Shown piece by piece: positions 26,235 through 34,868 of a stretch of 64,000 bases of DNA. The DNA is from Paenibacillus lignilyticus. GTDB taxonomy: Bacteria; Bacillota; Bacilli; Paenibacillales; Paenibacillaceae. The notes below the pieces were generated by a model. It was not told the origin of the DNA, did not search any database, and saw only the letters and a program-made list of their open reading frames with translations. Position numbers and translations under genes: made by a program. How positions within the stretch are numbered: the first letter of the stretch is position 1; each line of letters starts with the position of its first letter. The DNA lies in NCBI RefSeq assembly GCF_017942085.1, contig NZ_JAGKSP010000012.1, positions 124,001 to 188,000 on the forward strand, given 5' to 3'.

Positions 26235-26284
26235 AAGAAAAGGGCCGCCCGGCGAATCGTTGCAGATTCCATCCGAGCAGCCCT
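26235..26284 (-). terminator. Terminator after IMP dehydrogenase (imperfect stem)
   Basis: GGGCTGCTCGG ... CCGGGCGGCCC imperfect stem with an inner GAATC/GATTC helix. On the minus strand TTTTCTTATTTTT follows. It probably also stops the convergent monooxygenase transcript. Confidence 0.65.
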
Positions 26285-26290
26285 ATTTAT

Positions 26291-27790
26291 TTATTCTCCG
26301 GCAATGCTGTTCTCTTTCAAAATAACGTCATGCGCGCCGCCTTCAATTATGCTCGTCGCTGAAACCAGCGTAATCCGCGCATTCTGCTGCAGCTCTGCGA
26401 TTGTAAGGGAACCGCAGTTGCACATGGTCGATTTGATTTTGTGAATCGTCTTGCTCAAGTTCTCATGCAAGCTGCCCGCGTAAGGAACGTAAGAGTCTAC
26501 GCCTTCCTCGAACATCAAGCCCGCTTTGCCGCCGGTGTCGTAACGCTCCCAGTTGCGTGCACGGTTGGAGCCTTCGCCCCAGAACTCTTTTACGAAGTTG
26601 TTGCCGACCTTCAGCTTGCGTGTCGGGCTCTCATCGAAACGGGCAAAATAACGGCCCATCATGACGAAGTCCGCACCCATAGCGAGCGCCAGCGTGATGT
26701 GATAGTCATGCACGATACCGCCGTCAGAACAGATCGGCACATAGATGCCGGTTTGTTGGAAGTATTCATCGCGCGCTGCAGCAACTTCGATCATCGCCGA
26801 AGCTTGTCCGCGACCAATCCCCTTCTGTTCGCGCGTAATGCAGATGGAACCGCCGCCGATGCCGACTTTAATAAAGTCCGCGCCTGCTTCTACCAGGTAT
26901 AAGAAACCTTCGCGGTCAACTACGTTACCTGCGCCGATTTTCACGTCGGAATTCGATTTGACGAAATCAATCGTTTCCTTCTGCCATTCCGAGTAGCCGT
27001 CGGAGGAATCGATAACGAGCACATCCACGCCTGCAGCCACAAGTGCCGGTACACGTTCCGCGTAGTCCTTCGTGTTGATACCCGCGCCTACGATATAACT
27101 CTTATTCGCATCCAGCAGCTCGGACGGATTTTCTTTGTGCTCATCATAATCCTTACGGAAAACCAAATAATCCAAATTGCCCTGCTCGTCTACAACAGGC
27201 AGACAGTTCAGCTTATGATCCCAAATCAGGTCATTCGCTTCCGAAAGCGTAATGCCCGATTTGCCATAAATCAGTTTCGAGAACGGGGTCATGAACTCGC
27301 TAACCGTCTTGGACTGCGAGTCCCGGCTGATCCGATAATCACGGCCCGTTACGATGCCAACCAGCTTGCCTTTCGGCGAACCGTCGCTTGTAATCGCGAC
27401 AGTGGAATGGCCTGTACGCTCTTTGAGCTCCAGCACATCCTTCAGCGTGTGCTCCGGCGTCAGGTTCGAGCGGCTGACAACGAAGCCTGCCTTATAGCTC
27501 TTCGCTCTGCGCACCATCTCCGCTTGTCCTTCCACGGACTGGGAGCCGTAAATAAACGAGATGCCGCCGCTGCGCGCGAGCGCAACAGCCATGCGATCGT
27601 CAGAAACGGCCTGCATAACAGCGGATGAGAACGGAATATTCAACGAATAGGCCGGTTTCTCGCCTTTCTTGAACTTCACGATCGGAGTCTTGAGATTTAC
27701 GTTTGAAGGATTGCAATCCTTCGTTGTCAAATTTGGCACCAGCAGAAATTCGCTAAAGGTGCGGGATGGTTCCATGTAATAATGAGCCAA
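26291..27790 (-). CDS. guaB: IMP dehydrogenase
   Basis: Oxidises IMP to XMP with NAD+, the committed step of GTP synthesis. 499 residues from a TTG start at 27790, which has AGGAGG 8 bases upstream and gives the N-terminus MAHYYMEPSRTFSEFLLVP. The frame continues 6 codons upstream, but that would put the ribosome site inside the gene. Two CBS domains lie at about residues 95-215. The active-site loop reads GGGSICITREQKGIGRG with the catalytic Cys; SDGGI and MGRYFA(RF) follow. This is the longer, divergent IMPDH type rather than the usual 488-residue form (family knowledge, unverified). A second guaB elsewhere in the genome is therefore possible. Confidence 0.85.
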   Translation of the reverse strand: MAHYYMEPSRTFSEFLLVPNLTTKDCNPSNVNLKTPIVKFKKGEKPAYSLNIPFSSAVMQAVSDDRMAVALARSGGISFIYGSQSVEGQAEMVRRAKSYKAGFVVSRSNLTPEHTLKDVLELKERTGHSTVAITSDGSPKGKLVGIVTGRDYRISRDSQSKTVSEFMTPFSKLIYGKSGITLSEANDLIWDHKLNCLPVVDEQGNLDYLVFRKDYDEHKENPSELLDANKSYIVGAGINTKDYAERVPALVAAGVDVLVIDSSDGYSEWQKETIDFVKSNSDVKIGAGNVVDREGFLYLVEAGADFIKVGIGGGSICITREQKGIGRGQASAMIEVAAARDEYFQQTGIYVPICSDGGIVHDYHITLALAMGADFVMMGRYFARFDESPTRKLKVGNNFVKEFWGEGSNRARNWERYDTGGKAGLMFEEGVDSYVPYAGSLHENLSKTIHKIKSTMCNCGSLTIAELQQNARITLVSATSIIEGGAHDVILKENSIAGE

Positions 27791-27922
27791 AGATGTCGCC
27801 TCCTGCAATCCAATTCCGGATAAATTCTTACAAGCATATCACAGCGATTTAAATCGCGCAATGGAAGTTGTTGCTTCCGACTTTACTCCAGTATTTCAAC
27901 GACGATCCCGGCGAAAAGGTTG

Positions 27923-29344
27923 CTACTTCGCCGCTTCAAGCAGCGAAACCGCTTTGATTCGTTGCGGATCCTCTTTATCGAATTTGTTCGTCAGCATCAC
28001 CATCATACGATAAGCAGTCTTATCGTTCATCGTTCCGGTCTGCGGCAGCTTCTCATTCGCTTGGAAGCTGCGGACGGCTGCAGCTGTATCGTCATCATAG
28101 ATTCCTTTGCCGGCACCTGCCGCATAACCGAGCACTTGAAGCATGCTCTGCACCGTCTGCACCTTGTCGCCATAATCGCCGATCCCCAGCTTTAAGCCGG
28201 CTGCAAGACGTGGCAGCTGCGCATAATCCGGAGCTGCAACCACATAACCGGGCTCGATGCCCTTCTTATGAATCCATTGGCCATCCGGTGAACGCCACTG
28301 CGCCTCCGTCAGCTTAAGCACGGAACCATCCTTCAACTGACGGAAGTTCTGCACGATACCTTTACCGAACGTTTTCTGTCCTACGACTTTGGCATCGGCC
28401 GTTGCTTTGAGTGCTGCAGTCAGCACCTCGGCAGAGCTTGCCGTATGCGCATCCACCAGAATCGCAATCGGCAGCTTCCATGGCTCTTTCTGTTTCGATT
28501 GATGGGTGATGACGCGCGACTCGCCTTTATACACCACTTGCACGATCGTTTTCCCCTTCGGAACAAACCGATTGGCAATCGTGATCGTTGGCTCCAGCAG
28601 TCCGCCCGGGTTACCGCGAAGATCGAGCAGAAGCGACTTCATCCCTTTCTTCTGCAGGGCTTCAATCGCAGCGTTAAATTCGCTCGCCGTCTTCTCCGCG
28701 AATCGGCTGATGGTGATTTCACCGACTCCGTCAGACAGCATGTTGGAAGTAACCGTAAGCACCGGAACGGCACCGCGCACAACGGATATAGCAAGCGGTT
28801 TACTCGAGCCCTCCCGCTCTACCGTCAGCTTCGCGGTTGTTCCTTCTTTGCCTTGCACAAGCTCCTTTAGCTTCGTTAAGTCGAGTCCCTTGGCCGAGGT
28901 CCCGTCAATGGAGACAAACACATCGCCTGCCTTCAAGCCTGATTTCTCCGCCGGGGCGCTCTTAATCAATTTATCGATAATAAACCGGCCATCTTCCTCA
29001 CGAATTTCAACGCCGATCCCGACAAAATGATCCTCATACGAGCTTATGTATTGCTCCCCTCGGTCTCCCGTTAAATAAACCGAATAAGGATCGCCCAGCG
29101 AGCCGACCATGCCTTCCGCAGCGCCGTCGACAAGCGCCTTCGAATCCGCGCCTTCCAAGTAACGATTCATGATTTCTTTATACGCGTAAGATAAATTGCG
29201 GAAGGCAGGCTCCTTCATAATGGGGTATTGAAGCAGCATGCTGAACCTTCCCCCTGCAAATCCGACCACTACCGCCACTGTCAGCAGTACAGCCAAGGAT
29301 ACGCGCCGCCGCTGTTTTACCGCTTTCTCACCATAAATACTCAT
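27923..29344 (-). CDS. C-terminal processing peptidase (S41, CtpA/CtpB-like)
   Basis: Membrane-anchored serine protease of 473 residues. One transmembrane segment at about 14-34 is followed by a PDZ domain (about 100-180, VGIGVEIREEDGRFII). The S41 domain follows, with catalytic Ser in HTASSAEVLTAAL and Lys in VGQKTFGKGIVQ. A C-terminal peptidoglycan-binding domain (about 395-455, VQTVQSMLQVLGYAAG) matches the CtpB layout, where such enzymes cut signalling proteins outside the membrane during sporulation. The ATG follows AGAGG. It stands alone between IMP dehydrogenase and the aldo/keto reductase, all leftward. Confidence 0.92.
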   Translation of the reverse strand: MSIYGEKAVKQRRRVSLAVLLTVAVVVGFAGGRFSMLLQYPIMKEPAFRNLSYAYKEIMNRYLEGADSKALVDGAAEGMVGSLGDPYSVYLTGDRGEQYISSYEDHFVGIGVEIREEDGRFIIDKLIKSAPAEKSGLKAGDVFVSIDGTSAKGLDLTKLKELVQGKEGTTAKLTVEREGSSKPLAISVVRGAVPVLTVTSNMLSDGVGEITISRFAEKTASEFNAAIEALQKKGMKSLLLDLRGNPGGLLEPTITIANRFVPKGKTIVQVVYKGESRVITHQSKQKEPWKLPIAILVDAHTASSAEVLTAALKATADAKVVGQKTFGKGIVQNFRQLKDGSVLKLTEAQWRSPDGQWIHKKGIEPGYVVAAPDYAQLPRLAAGLKLGIGDYGDKVQTVQSMLQVLGYAAGAGKGIYDDDTAAAVRSFQANEKLPQTGTMNDKTAYRMMVMLTNKFDKEDPQRIKAVSLLEAAK

Positions 29345-29423
29345 CTGACACCTCTTCCAAAATGAACCTGTAACTCACTCTATCGCATTCGAGCGGCCGT
29401 CGCAAGTTCCTTCCCGGCAAAGC

Positions 29424-29498
29424 AAAAAGACGTTCCCGCGCACATGAACCAGACCTCATTGCCGCATCGCCGCAGCAGTCTGTTTGTGCAAGGGAACG
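29424..29498 (-). terminator. Terminator after aldo/keto reductase
   Basis: CGTTCCCTTGCAC / GTGCGCGGGAACG stem with an inner CAGAC/GTCTG helix and a long loop. On the minus strand TCTTTTTGC follows. Confidence 0.75.
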
Positions 29499-29524
29499 CC
29501 TTGAATTTCGGTTGCGTTGAAGCG

Positions 29525-30472
29525 CTACAGCGCCGCTTTCTCGGTAAGCAGGTTCAGCCAATCGCGTTCGGCATCGGATAGCGTCACCGGCAATGCCTTG
29601 AGGCTGTCTTGCAGCTCGCTTGGCTTATGCGGTCCGATAATGGCCGCGACCGGGAACGGCTGATTCAGTACATAGGCAAGAGCAATGTGATTAGCGGTTA
29701 CGCCGTATTTCTCCGCCAGCAGCGTCGCTCTGCGCTTGCGCTCCCAGTTCTCGGCACTGTAATTGACGCGCACCATCTCCGCATCCTCGCGATTATCTTC
29801 GGAATAACGGTCCGTGAAGAAACCGCCGGATTGCGAAGACCAAGATAAGATCGGCAGCTGTGACTTCTCATGCCAAGCTTCGTCCTCTGCGGTTGTCGTT
29901 ACACAGCCTGCCCAGCGCGCTTCATTAGGCCTTGCCAGCGCCAAATTCGGACTGCTGCAAGCGAAGCCTGTCATCCCGTGTTTGGCTGCATAGGCATTGG
30001 CTTCTTGAATGCGAGCTACGCTCCAGTTGGATGCCCCGATTGCACGGCAGCGACCGGCGGCCAGCTGATCATTAAGTCCTTCCAGAATGTAACCGACGTT
30101 CACATTCGGATCGTCGCGATGAAGCATGTACATATCCATATAATCCGTCTGCAGCCGCTCAAGCGACTCCACCAAGTCACTTTGAATGCAGGTTTTGGTC
30201 ATGCGGGATTGTTCGTAAGGATGTGCGCCTTTCCCGATGATGACGATCTCGCTGCGGTTCCCGCGATCCGCCATCCATCGTCCGATAGCCTGTGCCGAGC
30301 TCACGCCGTAAATATGCCCGGTATCAATCGCGTTGCCGCCGGCAGCCACATAAGCGTCAAGCAGCTCACCGGAGTAATCCATACGATCAATGTTAAGCAT
30401 CATCGAGCCTTGAATAAGCTGCGTAACGCCCTGCTCAATGCCTGCAATTGCGATTCGTTTCATAGTCGTCAT
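29525..30472 (-). CDS. Aldo/keto reductase
   Basis: NADP-dependent reductase of 315 residues with the TIM-barrel family pattern. NAIDTGHIYGVSSAQAIGRW holds the catalytic Asp and Tyr. The Lys is in VIIGKGAHPY and the His in MYMLHRDDPN. The cofactor loop is AIIGPHKPSEL near the C-terminus. The ATG follows AAGGAG. It is divergent from an AraC regulator, which suggests an inducible sugar or aldehyde reductase. It differs from the YghZ-type reductase at 13.3 kb and is probably not a recent duplicate. Confidence 0.9.
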   Translation of the reverse strand: MTTMKRIAIAGIEQGVTQLIQGSMMLNIDRMDYSGELLDAYVAAGGNAIDTGHIYGVSSAQAIGRWMADRGNRSEIVIIGKGAHPYEQSRMTKTCIQSDLVESLERLQTDYMDMYMLHRDDPNVNVGYILEGLNDQLAAGRCRAIGASNWSVARIQEANAYAAKHGMTGFACSSPNLALARPNEARWAGCVTTTAEDEAWHEKSQLPILSWSSQSGGFFTDRYSEDNREDAEMVRVNYSAENWERKRRATLLAEKYGVTANHIALAYVLNQPFPVAAIIGPHKPSELQDSLKALPVTLSDAERDWLNLLTEKAAL

Positions 30473-30586
30473 CGTATGCGCTCCTTCATATCGTTATATT
30501 GATCATTATAGTAAAGGATTTCACTTTCAAAAATCGAAATATATTGCATGGACTACAACGATATTGCACATTCAAGGAGTGTACCG

Positions 30587-31435
30587 ATGGCTAAGCATCA
30601 TTTGACGCTTCCGCTGCTGCGGAGGAATAGGTTCTATTGTTTTCCGGAGTCCGCCGGCTTTTATGAGCATAATAAAGGTCATGATGTACGTCGCGCGGCA
30701 GGTATGCTGCAGGAATTCAACCTGCATCTGGTTACCTCAGGCAAAGGTTACGCCGAGCATGACGGGCAGCGCTGCGAGCTGAGCGCAGGGGATGCCTTCC
30801 TATATTTCCCGGGCGATAAACAGGCGTACTTCGCCGACGATGAGCAGCCATGGGACATCAAGTGGATTCATTTCTATGGCAGCGGAATTCTTGCCGATCT
30901 GACCGAACGCGGCTTCCATCGTTCAATAGGATGGCGATTACGATCGCCGTTAGGGCTCGAGAGCTTAATTGATGAGCTGCTGGACGAAATCAACCGGCAC
31001 AAAATGCTGCATCCCAGCCGCATTTCCATGCTGATGTACGGCATTATCGCGGAATTCATAGAGCAGGCCGAGCCTATTGCGGCTCCTAGCACCGGGGCAT
31101 CCGCGATTGAACGGATGCTTAAGCTGCTGCCCGAGCTGCAAGCGGCCGCAGCCGAACCATTCGACCTCGATGAATGGGCGGCGCGCGCCGGAACGAATCG
31201 ATTTGCATTCTGCAGATGGTTTCGCCGTGCCGCCGGTCAAACGCCTCTTGAATTCGTGACGATGTGCCGCATCCAGCGGGCTAAGCAATTGCTCGTCGAA
31301 CAACAGGACCTCAGCGTGAACGAGGTGGCGAGGTTGTCGGGGTACGTTCATCCGAGTTATTTTAACAAGCGCTTTCAAGAAAGCGAGAACATGACTCCGA
31401 CTTCCTATCGTCAGCAATTTACAATGTCGACATAG
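30587..31435 (+). CDS. AraC-family transcriptional regulator
   Basis: 282 residues from the ATG at 30587 (MAKHHLTLPLLRRN), preceded by AAGGAG; the open frame starts 13 codons earlier without a ribosome site. A cupin sensor domain (about 30-120, with GYAEHDGQRCELSAGDAFLY and WDIKWIHFYG) precedes the C-terminal AraC double helix-turn-helix (about 190-280, LDEWAARAGTNRFAFCRWF and VNEVARLSGYVHPSYFNKRF). It is divergent from the aldo/keto reductase and probably controls it. Confidence 0.9.
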   Translation: MAKHHLTLPLLRRNRFYCFPESAGFYEHNKGHDVRRAAGMLQEFNLHLVTSGKGYAEHDGQRCELSAGDAFLYFPGDKQAYFADDEQPWDIKWIHFYGSGILADLTERGFHRSIGWRLRSPLGLESLIDELLDEINRHKMLHPSRISMLMYGIIAEFIEQAEPIAAPSTGASAIERMLKLLPELQAAAAEPFDLDEWAARAGTNRFAFCRWFRRAAGQTPLEFVTMCRIQRAKQLLVEQQDLSVNEVARLSGYVHPSYFNKRFQESENMTPTSYRQQFTMST

Positions 31436-31518
31436 GGATTAGGGTTGTTCCTGCCTTTGATTTCCGCTACAATCAATGAAAATGCGTACGCAGGAGAGAG
31501 AAGGAGCAGAGAGAAATC

Positions 31519-32319
31519 ATGTATAAATTAATTGCCATTGATATTGATGACACGCTCTTAACAGATGAATGTACGGTTACGCCGGGAACGAAGGAAGCAC
31601 TGACCGCAGCTATGGAGAAAGGCGTGTTCGTCACGTTGGCGACAGGCCGCATGTTCCCATCCGCGAAGAAGATCGCTCATCAAATTGAGCTGAATGTCCC
31701 GATCATCACGTACCAGGGCTCCAGCGTCAAAACGTTACTGGACGAGCAAGTGCTCTATGAGCGCTACGTTCCTCAGGATGCTGCCGAACTGCTGATGCAA
31801 TACTGCGAGGAGCATAACATCCATGTGCAGCTGTATACGGATGATGTCATTTATGTAAAAGAAGATAATCAGAAAGCTCGCGACTACTCGAAGCTGGCGA
31901 ACATTCCATTTGTGGTAGAGCCGGATCTGAAATCGCTGATCAAACGCCCTACAGCCAAAATGCTCATGATCGACGATCCTGCCCGCCTTGATCAAGTTGC
32001 CGCAGACCTTGCCCCATTGATCGGTAATCAGGCTCATATTACGAAGTCCAAGCCGCACTTCCTCGAGGTTACCCATAAGGAAGGTACGAAAGGGCATGCG
32101 ATCGCGTTTATGGCGGAGCATATCGGCTGTTCGCTGGACGAAGTTATCGCCATCGGCGACTCTTGGAATGACCACGAGATGATCGAAACGGCAGGACTCG
32201 GCGTAGCGATGGGCAACGCCGTGCAGAAGCTGAAGGATATCGCGCAATATGTCACCAAATCCAACAACGATGAAGGCGTACGCCATGTCATCGAGAAGTT
32301 CATTCTTCAAACCGTATAA
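31519..32319 (+). CDS. Cof-type HAD-family phosphatase
   Basis: 266-residue HAD hydrolase of the Cof/YidA subfamily, acting on sugar phosphates or similar cytosolic phosphoesters. Motif I is IDIDDTLL with nucleophile D8 and acid D10. Motif II Thr lies in TLATGR, and motif III/IV in AIGDSWNDHEMI. The C2B cap lies between. It starts at an ATG behind GAGAGAAGGAG. It is monocistronic, with a strong terminator. The individual substrate cannot be assigned. Confidence 0.9.
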   Translation: MYKLIAIDIDDTLLTDECTVTPGTKEALTAAMEKGVFVTLATGRMFPSAKKIAHQIELNVPIITYQGSSVKTLLDEQVLYERYVPQDAAELLMQYCEEHNIHVQLYTDDVIYVKEDNQKARDYSKLANIPFVVEPDLKSLIKRPTAKMLMIDDPARLDQVAADLAPLIGNQAHITKSKPHFLEVTHKEGTKGHAIAFMAEHIGCSLDEVIAIGDSWNDHEMIETAGLGVAMGNAVQKLKDIAQYVTKSNNDEGVRHVIEKFILQTV

Positions 32320-32327
32320 ACTTGATA

Positions 32328-32378
32328 AGAGCTGCACCGACAGTCGATTGGGACGACTGTTACGGTGCAGCTCTTTTT
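32328..32378 (+). terminator. Intrinsic terminator after HAD phosphatase
   Basis: AGAGCTGCACCG(A)CAGTCG / CGACTG(TTA)CGGTGCAGCTCT stem followed by TTTTTAG. It ends 8 bases before the stop of the convergent exporter gene. Confidence 0.9.
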
Positions 32379-32385
32379 AGATACA

Positions 32386-33480
32386 TCAGATGGTAAAATA
32401 GGTGCCAACAGCGAGCAGTACGGATGCGATAACCATGGCCGCGAGCGGCTTGATGATCGCTTTGCCGCTTCCGCGTAAATCTACGTTGAGCCCAAGCGCT
32501 ACCATCGCCATGGTCAGCAGGAAGGTCGTTATCTTGGTAATGGCATTCATTATCTCCGGCGCTTCATGCATAAATGTCTGTCCGGCATCGGTGCTGCCAA
32601 GCGCACTCAGCGCGAGAAAACCAAGGAGAAACCATGGAAGCTGCAGCTTTGCTGCTTGAGGTATCTTCGCCTTATCTTCCGCTCCGGATGTCTGTTCCAT
32701 TAACCGACGCAGTCGCCGCTGCTGTCTCTGCCGCTGCACAAGAATAAGCACTAGACTTAGCGGCACGAGCAGGAAAACACGCCCAAGCTTCGCGAGCAGC
32801 GCGCCTGCAAGCGCATCTTCTCCGGCAGGCGCAGCCGCCAGCGCAACATGCGCAATTTCATGCAGGCTCGTTCCGGACCAAATGCCATATTGCAGCTCCG
32901 TCAGCGCAAGGACGGGCCGAAGCATCGTGTAGCCGACCGCAAACACCGTCCCTACAAGTGCGATGAGGCCGACGCTCACCGCGGTGTCTTCCTCCTTGCT
33001 TCGCAAGATCGGCGATACGGCTGCAATAGCCGCCGCGCCGCAGATCGCGGTGCCAATGCCAAGCAGCAGCGACAGCTTCTGATCCGCCTTAAGCAGCTTC
33101 GCCAGCAGCAGCGTACAGCCGATCGCGAATAGAGCGGCAGCGATATCCCGAATGAGCAGGCTCGGTCCATCTTGAAAAACTTGCAGCAGATTAAGCTTGA
33201 TCCCGTAGAGAATGATCGCGAGTCTCAGCAAGCTTTTGCCCGAGAATGTGATTCCGGCCCGAAGAGCCTCCGGATAGCCCCACACCTGTCTATAAATCAC
33301 CGCAAGCAGAATGGCGCATGCCATCTGCCCTACATAATGGAGAACCGGCAGCTGGGATAATCCATAACCCGCAGCCGCCAGTAGAAAAGTAAATCCGATT
33401 CCGCCTGCTTTCTTACTGCCTGCAGAGCCGAGGCTTGCTATATAGGGACCAATAGGTTTAATCGTCTGCTCAAGCTTCAT
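32386..33480 (-). CDS. YeiH-family putative sulfate exporter
   Basis: Integral membrane protein of 364 residues from the UPF0324/YeiH family, annotated by convention as putative sulfate exporter; the activity is not firmly shown in the family. About ten hydrophobic segments are visible. Family motifs include FSGKSLLRLAIILYGIKL, the GTAICGAAAIAA loop and WSGTSLHEIAHV. A basic loop near residues 250-275 (RQRQQRRLRRL) is predicted to be cytoplasmic. The ATG follows GGAGGGCG. Only 1.4 kb separates it from the sulfate import genes, so a linked role in sulfur homeostasis is plausible but unproven. Confidence 0.85.
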   Translation of the reverse strand: MKLEQTIKPIGPYIASLGSAGSKKAGGIGFTFLLAAAGYGLSQLPVLHYVGQMACAILLAVIYRQVWGYPEALRAGITFSGKSLLRLAIILYGIKLNLLQVFQDGPSLLIRDIAAALFAIGCTLLLAKLLKADQKLSLLLGIGTAICGAAAIAAVSPILRSKEEDTAVSVGLIALVGTVFAVGYTMLRPVLALTELQYGIWSGTSLHEIAHVALAAAPAGEDALAGALLAKLGRVFLLVPLSLVLILVQRQRQQRRLRRLMEQTSGAEDKAKIPQAAKLQLPWFLLGFLALSALGSTDAGQTFMHEAPEIMNAITKITTFLLTMAMVALGLNVDLRGSGKAIIKPLAAMVIASVLLAVGTYFTI

Positions 33481-33701
33481 AGTCGCCCTCCTGCCACCTC
33501 CGTGTCTGGTTGTTGGTGTTCATTATACGTGGCAGCAGTTGATAAGAGAAATCAATCATTATGATGAAAAGAATAAAGGATTGTTATGTTGATCCATGAG
33601 GAAATCGTGCCTGCGAGCATCGTTACCAATTTGTCACTCCTATTTGGATGATGCCCGTTATACTGAGGTCCTAGCCTACAACAAACCTGGAGGGATCATT
33701 C

Positions 33702-34811
33702 ATGATCAACATACAGCAACCATTCAAACGAATTACAACAATCGGAGCCGTAAGCGCGCTGCTTCTTACTCTTTCCGCACCGCTCGCTTTCGCAGATCAA
33801 GCCACACCCGTAACTGCACAAGCAGAGGCTAGCGTTCAAGCCGGCGCTGCCCAATTGTCTTCCAAGACCGTCACGGATAAAACCGACTATTATGAGTCCG
33901 AGCTGAACATCCCCGTCATCAGCGGAATGCAAGATAAAGGCTACCAGAATACGCTGAATGCTAACCTTGCGGCACGTGCGCATGCAGAGCTTGAGAAGCT
34001 GAAGAAACAAGCCAAAGACGATGCCGCCGCTGCAGCCGGCGTTTACGAATTCAGACCTTATATGTTCAAAGTCAGCTATGAATTGATTGGCGATGGCAGC
34101 AAGAGCTCAGGCGGGATTCTTTCCTTCAAACTGATAACCTCTGCTTATACCGGCGGCGCTCACGGCTGGACACGCGTTGACACTTACAATGTCCGCAATG
34201 AAGCAAAGGCTTCCGCCGTGAAGCTTAAAGAACTGTTCGGCAATGGCTATAAAACCATCCTCAATAAGGCGGTTAACGCCGAAATTGCCGCACATTCCGA
34301 TATTTATTTCAAAGATACCTTTAAGTCCATTACCGACGACCAGCGCTTCTATCTCAAGAATGGCAAAGCGGTGCTCGTCTTCCAGCAATATGAAATCGCG
34401 CCTTATGCAGCAGGTATTCGGGAAATCGCCGTTGCCGTTCCGGGCAGCAAACCAGATGCAGCCGTACCGGGTAACCTCAGTTCATTGAACGTTACTGTAG
34501 GTGGCAAAACGGTGGCAGGCGCTCATCTCTTCGTGGGCAAAGACGGCATTGCCATGGCTCCGCTTCGCGCGATCTCCGCACAGCTGGGCTATGAACTCAG
34601 CTGGAATGCGGGTTGGACCGATGTTGACAAAGGCACGCAGCATGTTTCCCTGCAAGTTGGCAAAGACAACTATGCCTCTACTGCTGCTCAAGTCACGCTA
34701 GGTGCAGCTCCGGTTATGAAAGACAATACGCTCTACGTGCCGCTGTCTTTCTTCTCCAAAGTGCTGAAAGCCACAGTTTCCTATACGAAGGATGCCGTAG
34801 TCATCGGCTAA
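33702..34811 (+). CDS. Secreted DUF3298/DUF4163 protein with stalk domain
   Basis: Exported protein of 369 residues. A signal peptide runs to about residue 32 (...LTLSAPLAFA). A DUF4163-like segment (about 60-140, YYESELNIPVISGM) and a DUF3298 segment (about 150-245, AYTGGAHGWTRVDTYNV and VFQQYEIAPYAAG) follow, the pair found in the RsiV/PdaC-type extracellular modules. A C-terminal copper-amine-oxidase-like stalk (about 260-369, MAPLRAISAQLGYEL) ends it. The related RsiV module binds lysozyme, so a cell-wall-directed binding role is possible here, but no anti-sigma membrane segment is present. The ATG follows GGAGGG. Confidence 0.85.
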   Translation: MINIQQPFKRITTIGAVSALLLTLSAPLAFADQATPVTAQAEASVQAGAAQLSSKTVTDKTDYYESELNIPVISGMQDKGYQNTLNANLAARAHAELEKLKKQAKDDAAAAAGVYEFRPYMFKVSYELIGDGSKSSGGILSFKLITSAYTGGAHGWTRVDTYNVRNEAKASAVKLKELFGNGYKTILNKAVNAEIAAHSDIYFKDTFKSITDDQRFYLKNGKAVLVFQQYEIAPYAAGIREIAVAVPGSKPDAAVPGNLSSLNVTVGGKTVAGAHLFVGKDGIAMAPLRAISAQLGYELSWNAGWTDVDKGTQHVSLQVGKDNYASTAAQVTLGAAPVMKDNTLYVPLSFFSKVLKATVSYTKDAVVIG

Positions 34812-34829
34812 ATTGCATAGAAAACGCAG

Positions 34830-34856
34830 AAAAAGCTCCCCGCAGGGAGCTTTTTC
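34830..34856. terminator. Bidirectional terminator between DUF3298 gene and sbp
   Basis: AAAAAGCTCCC / GGGAGCTTTTT with a CGCA loop, symmetrical. It serves both the rightward stalk-protein gene and the leftward sulfate operon. Confidence 0.92.
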
Positions 34857-34868
34857 TTATTTGTCCGG

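Noticed and set aside
29328..29561. 77-codon minus-strand frame between the S41 protease and the aldo/keto reductase
   Set aside because: It spans the aldo/keto reductase terminator and has no ribosome site or known motif.
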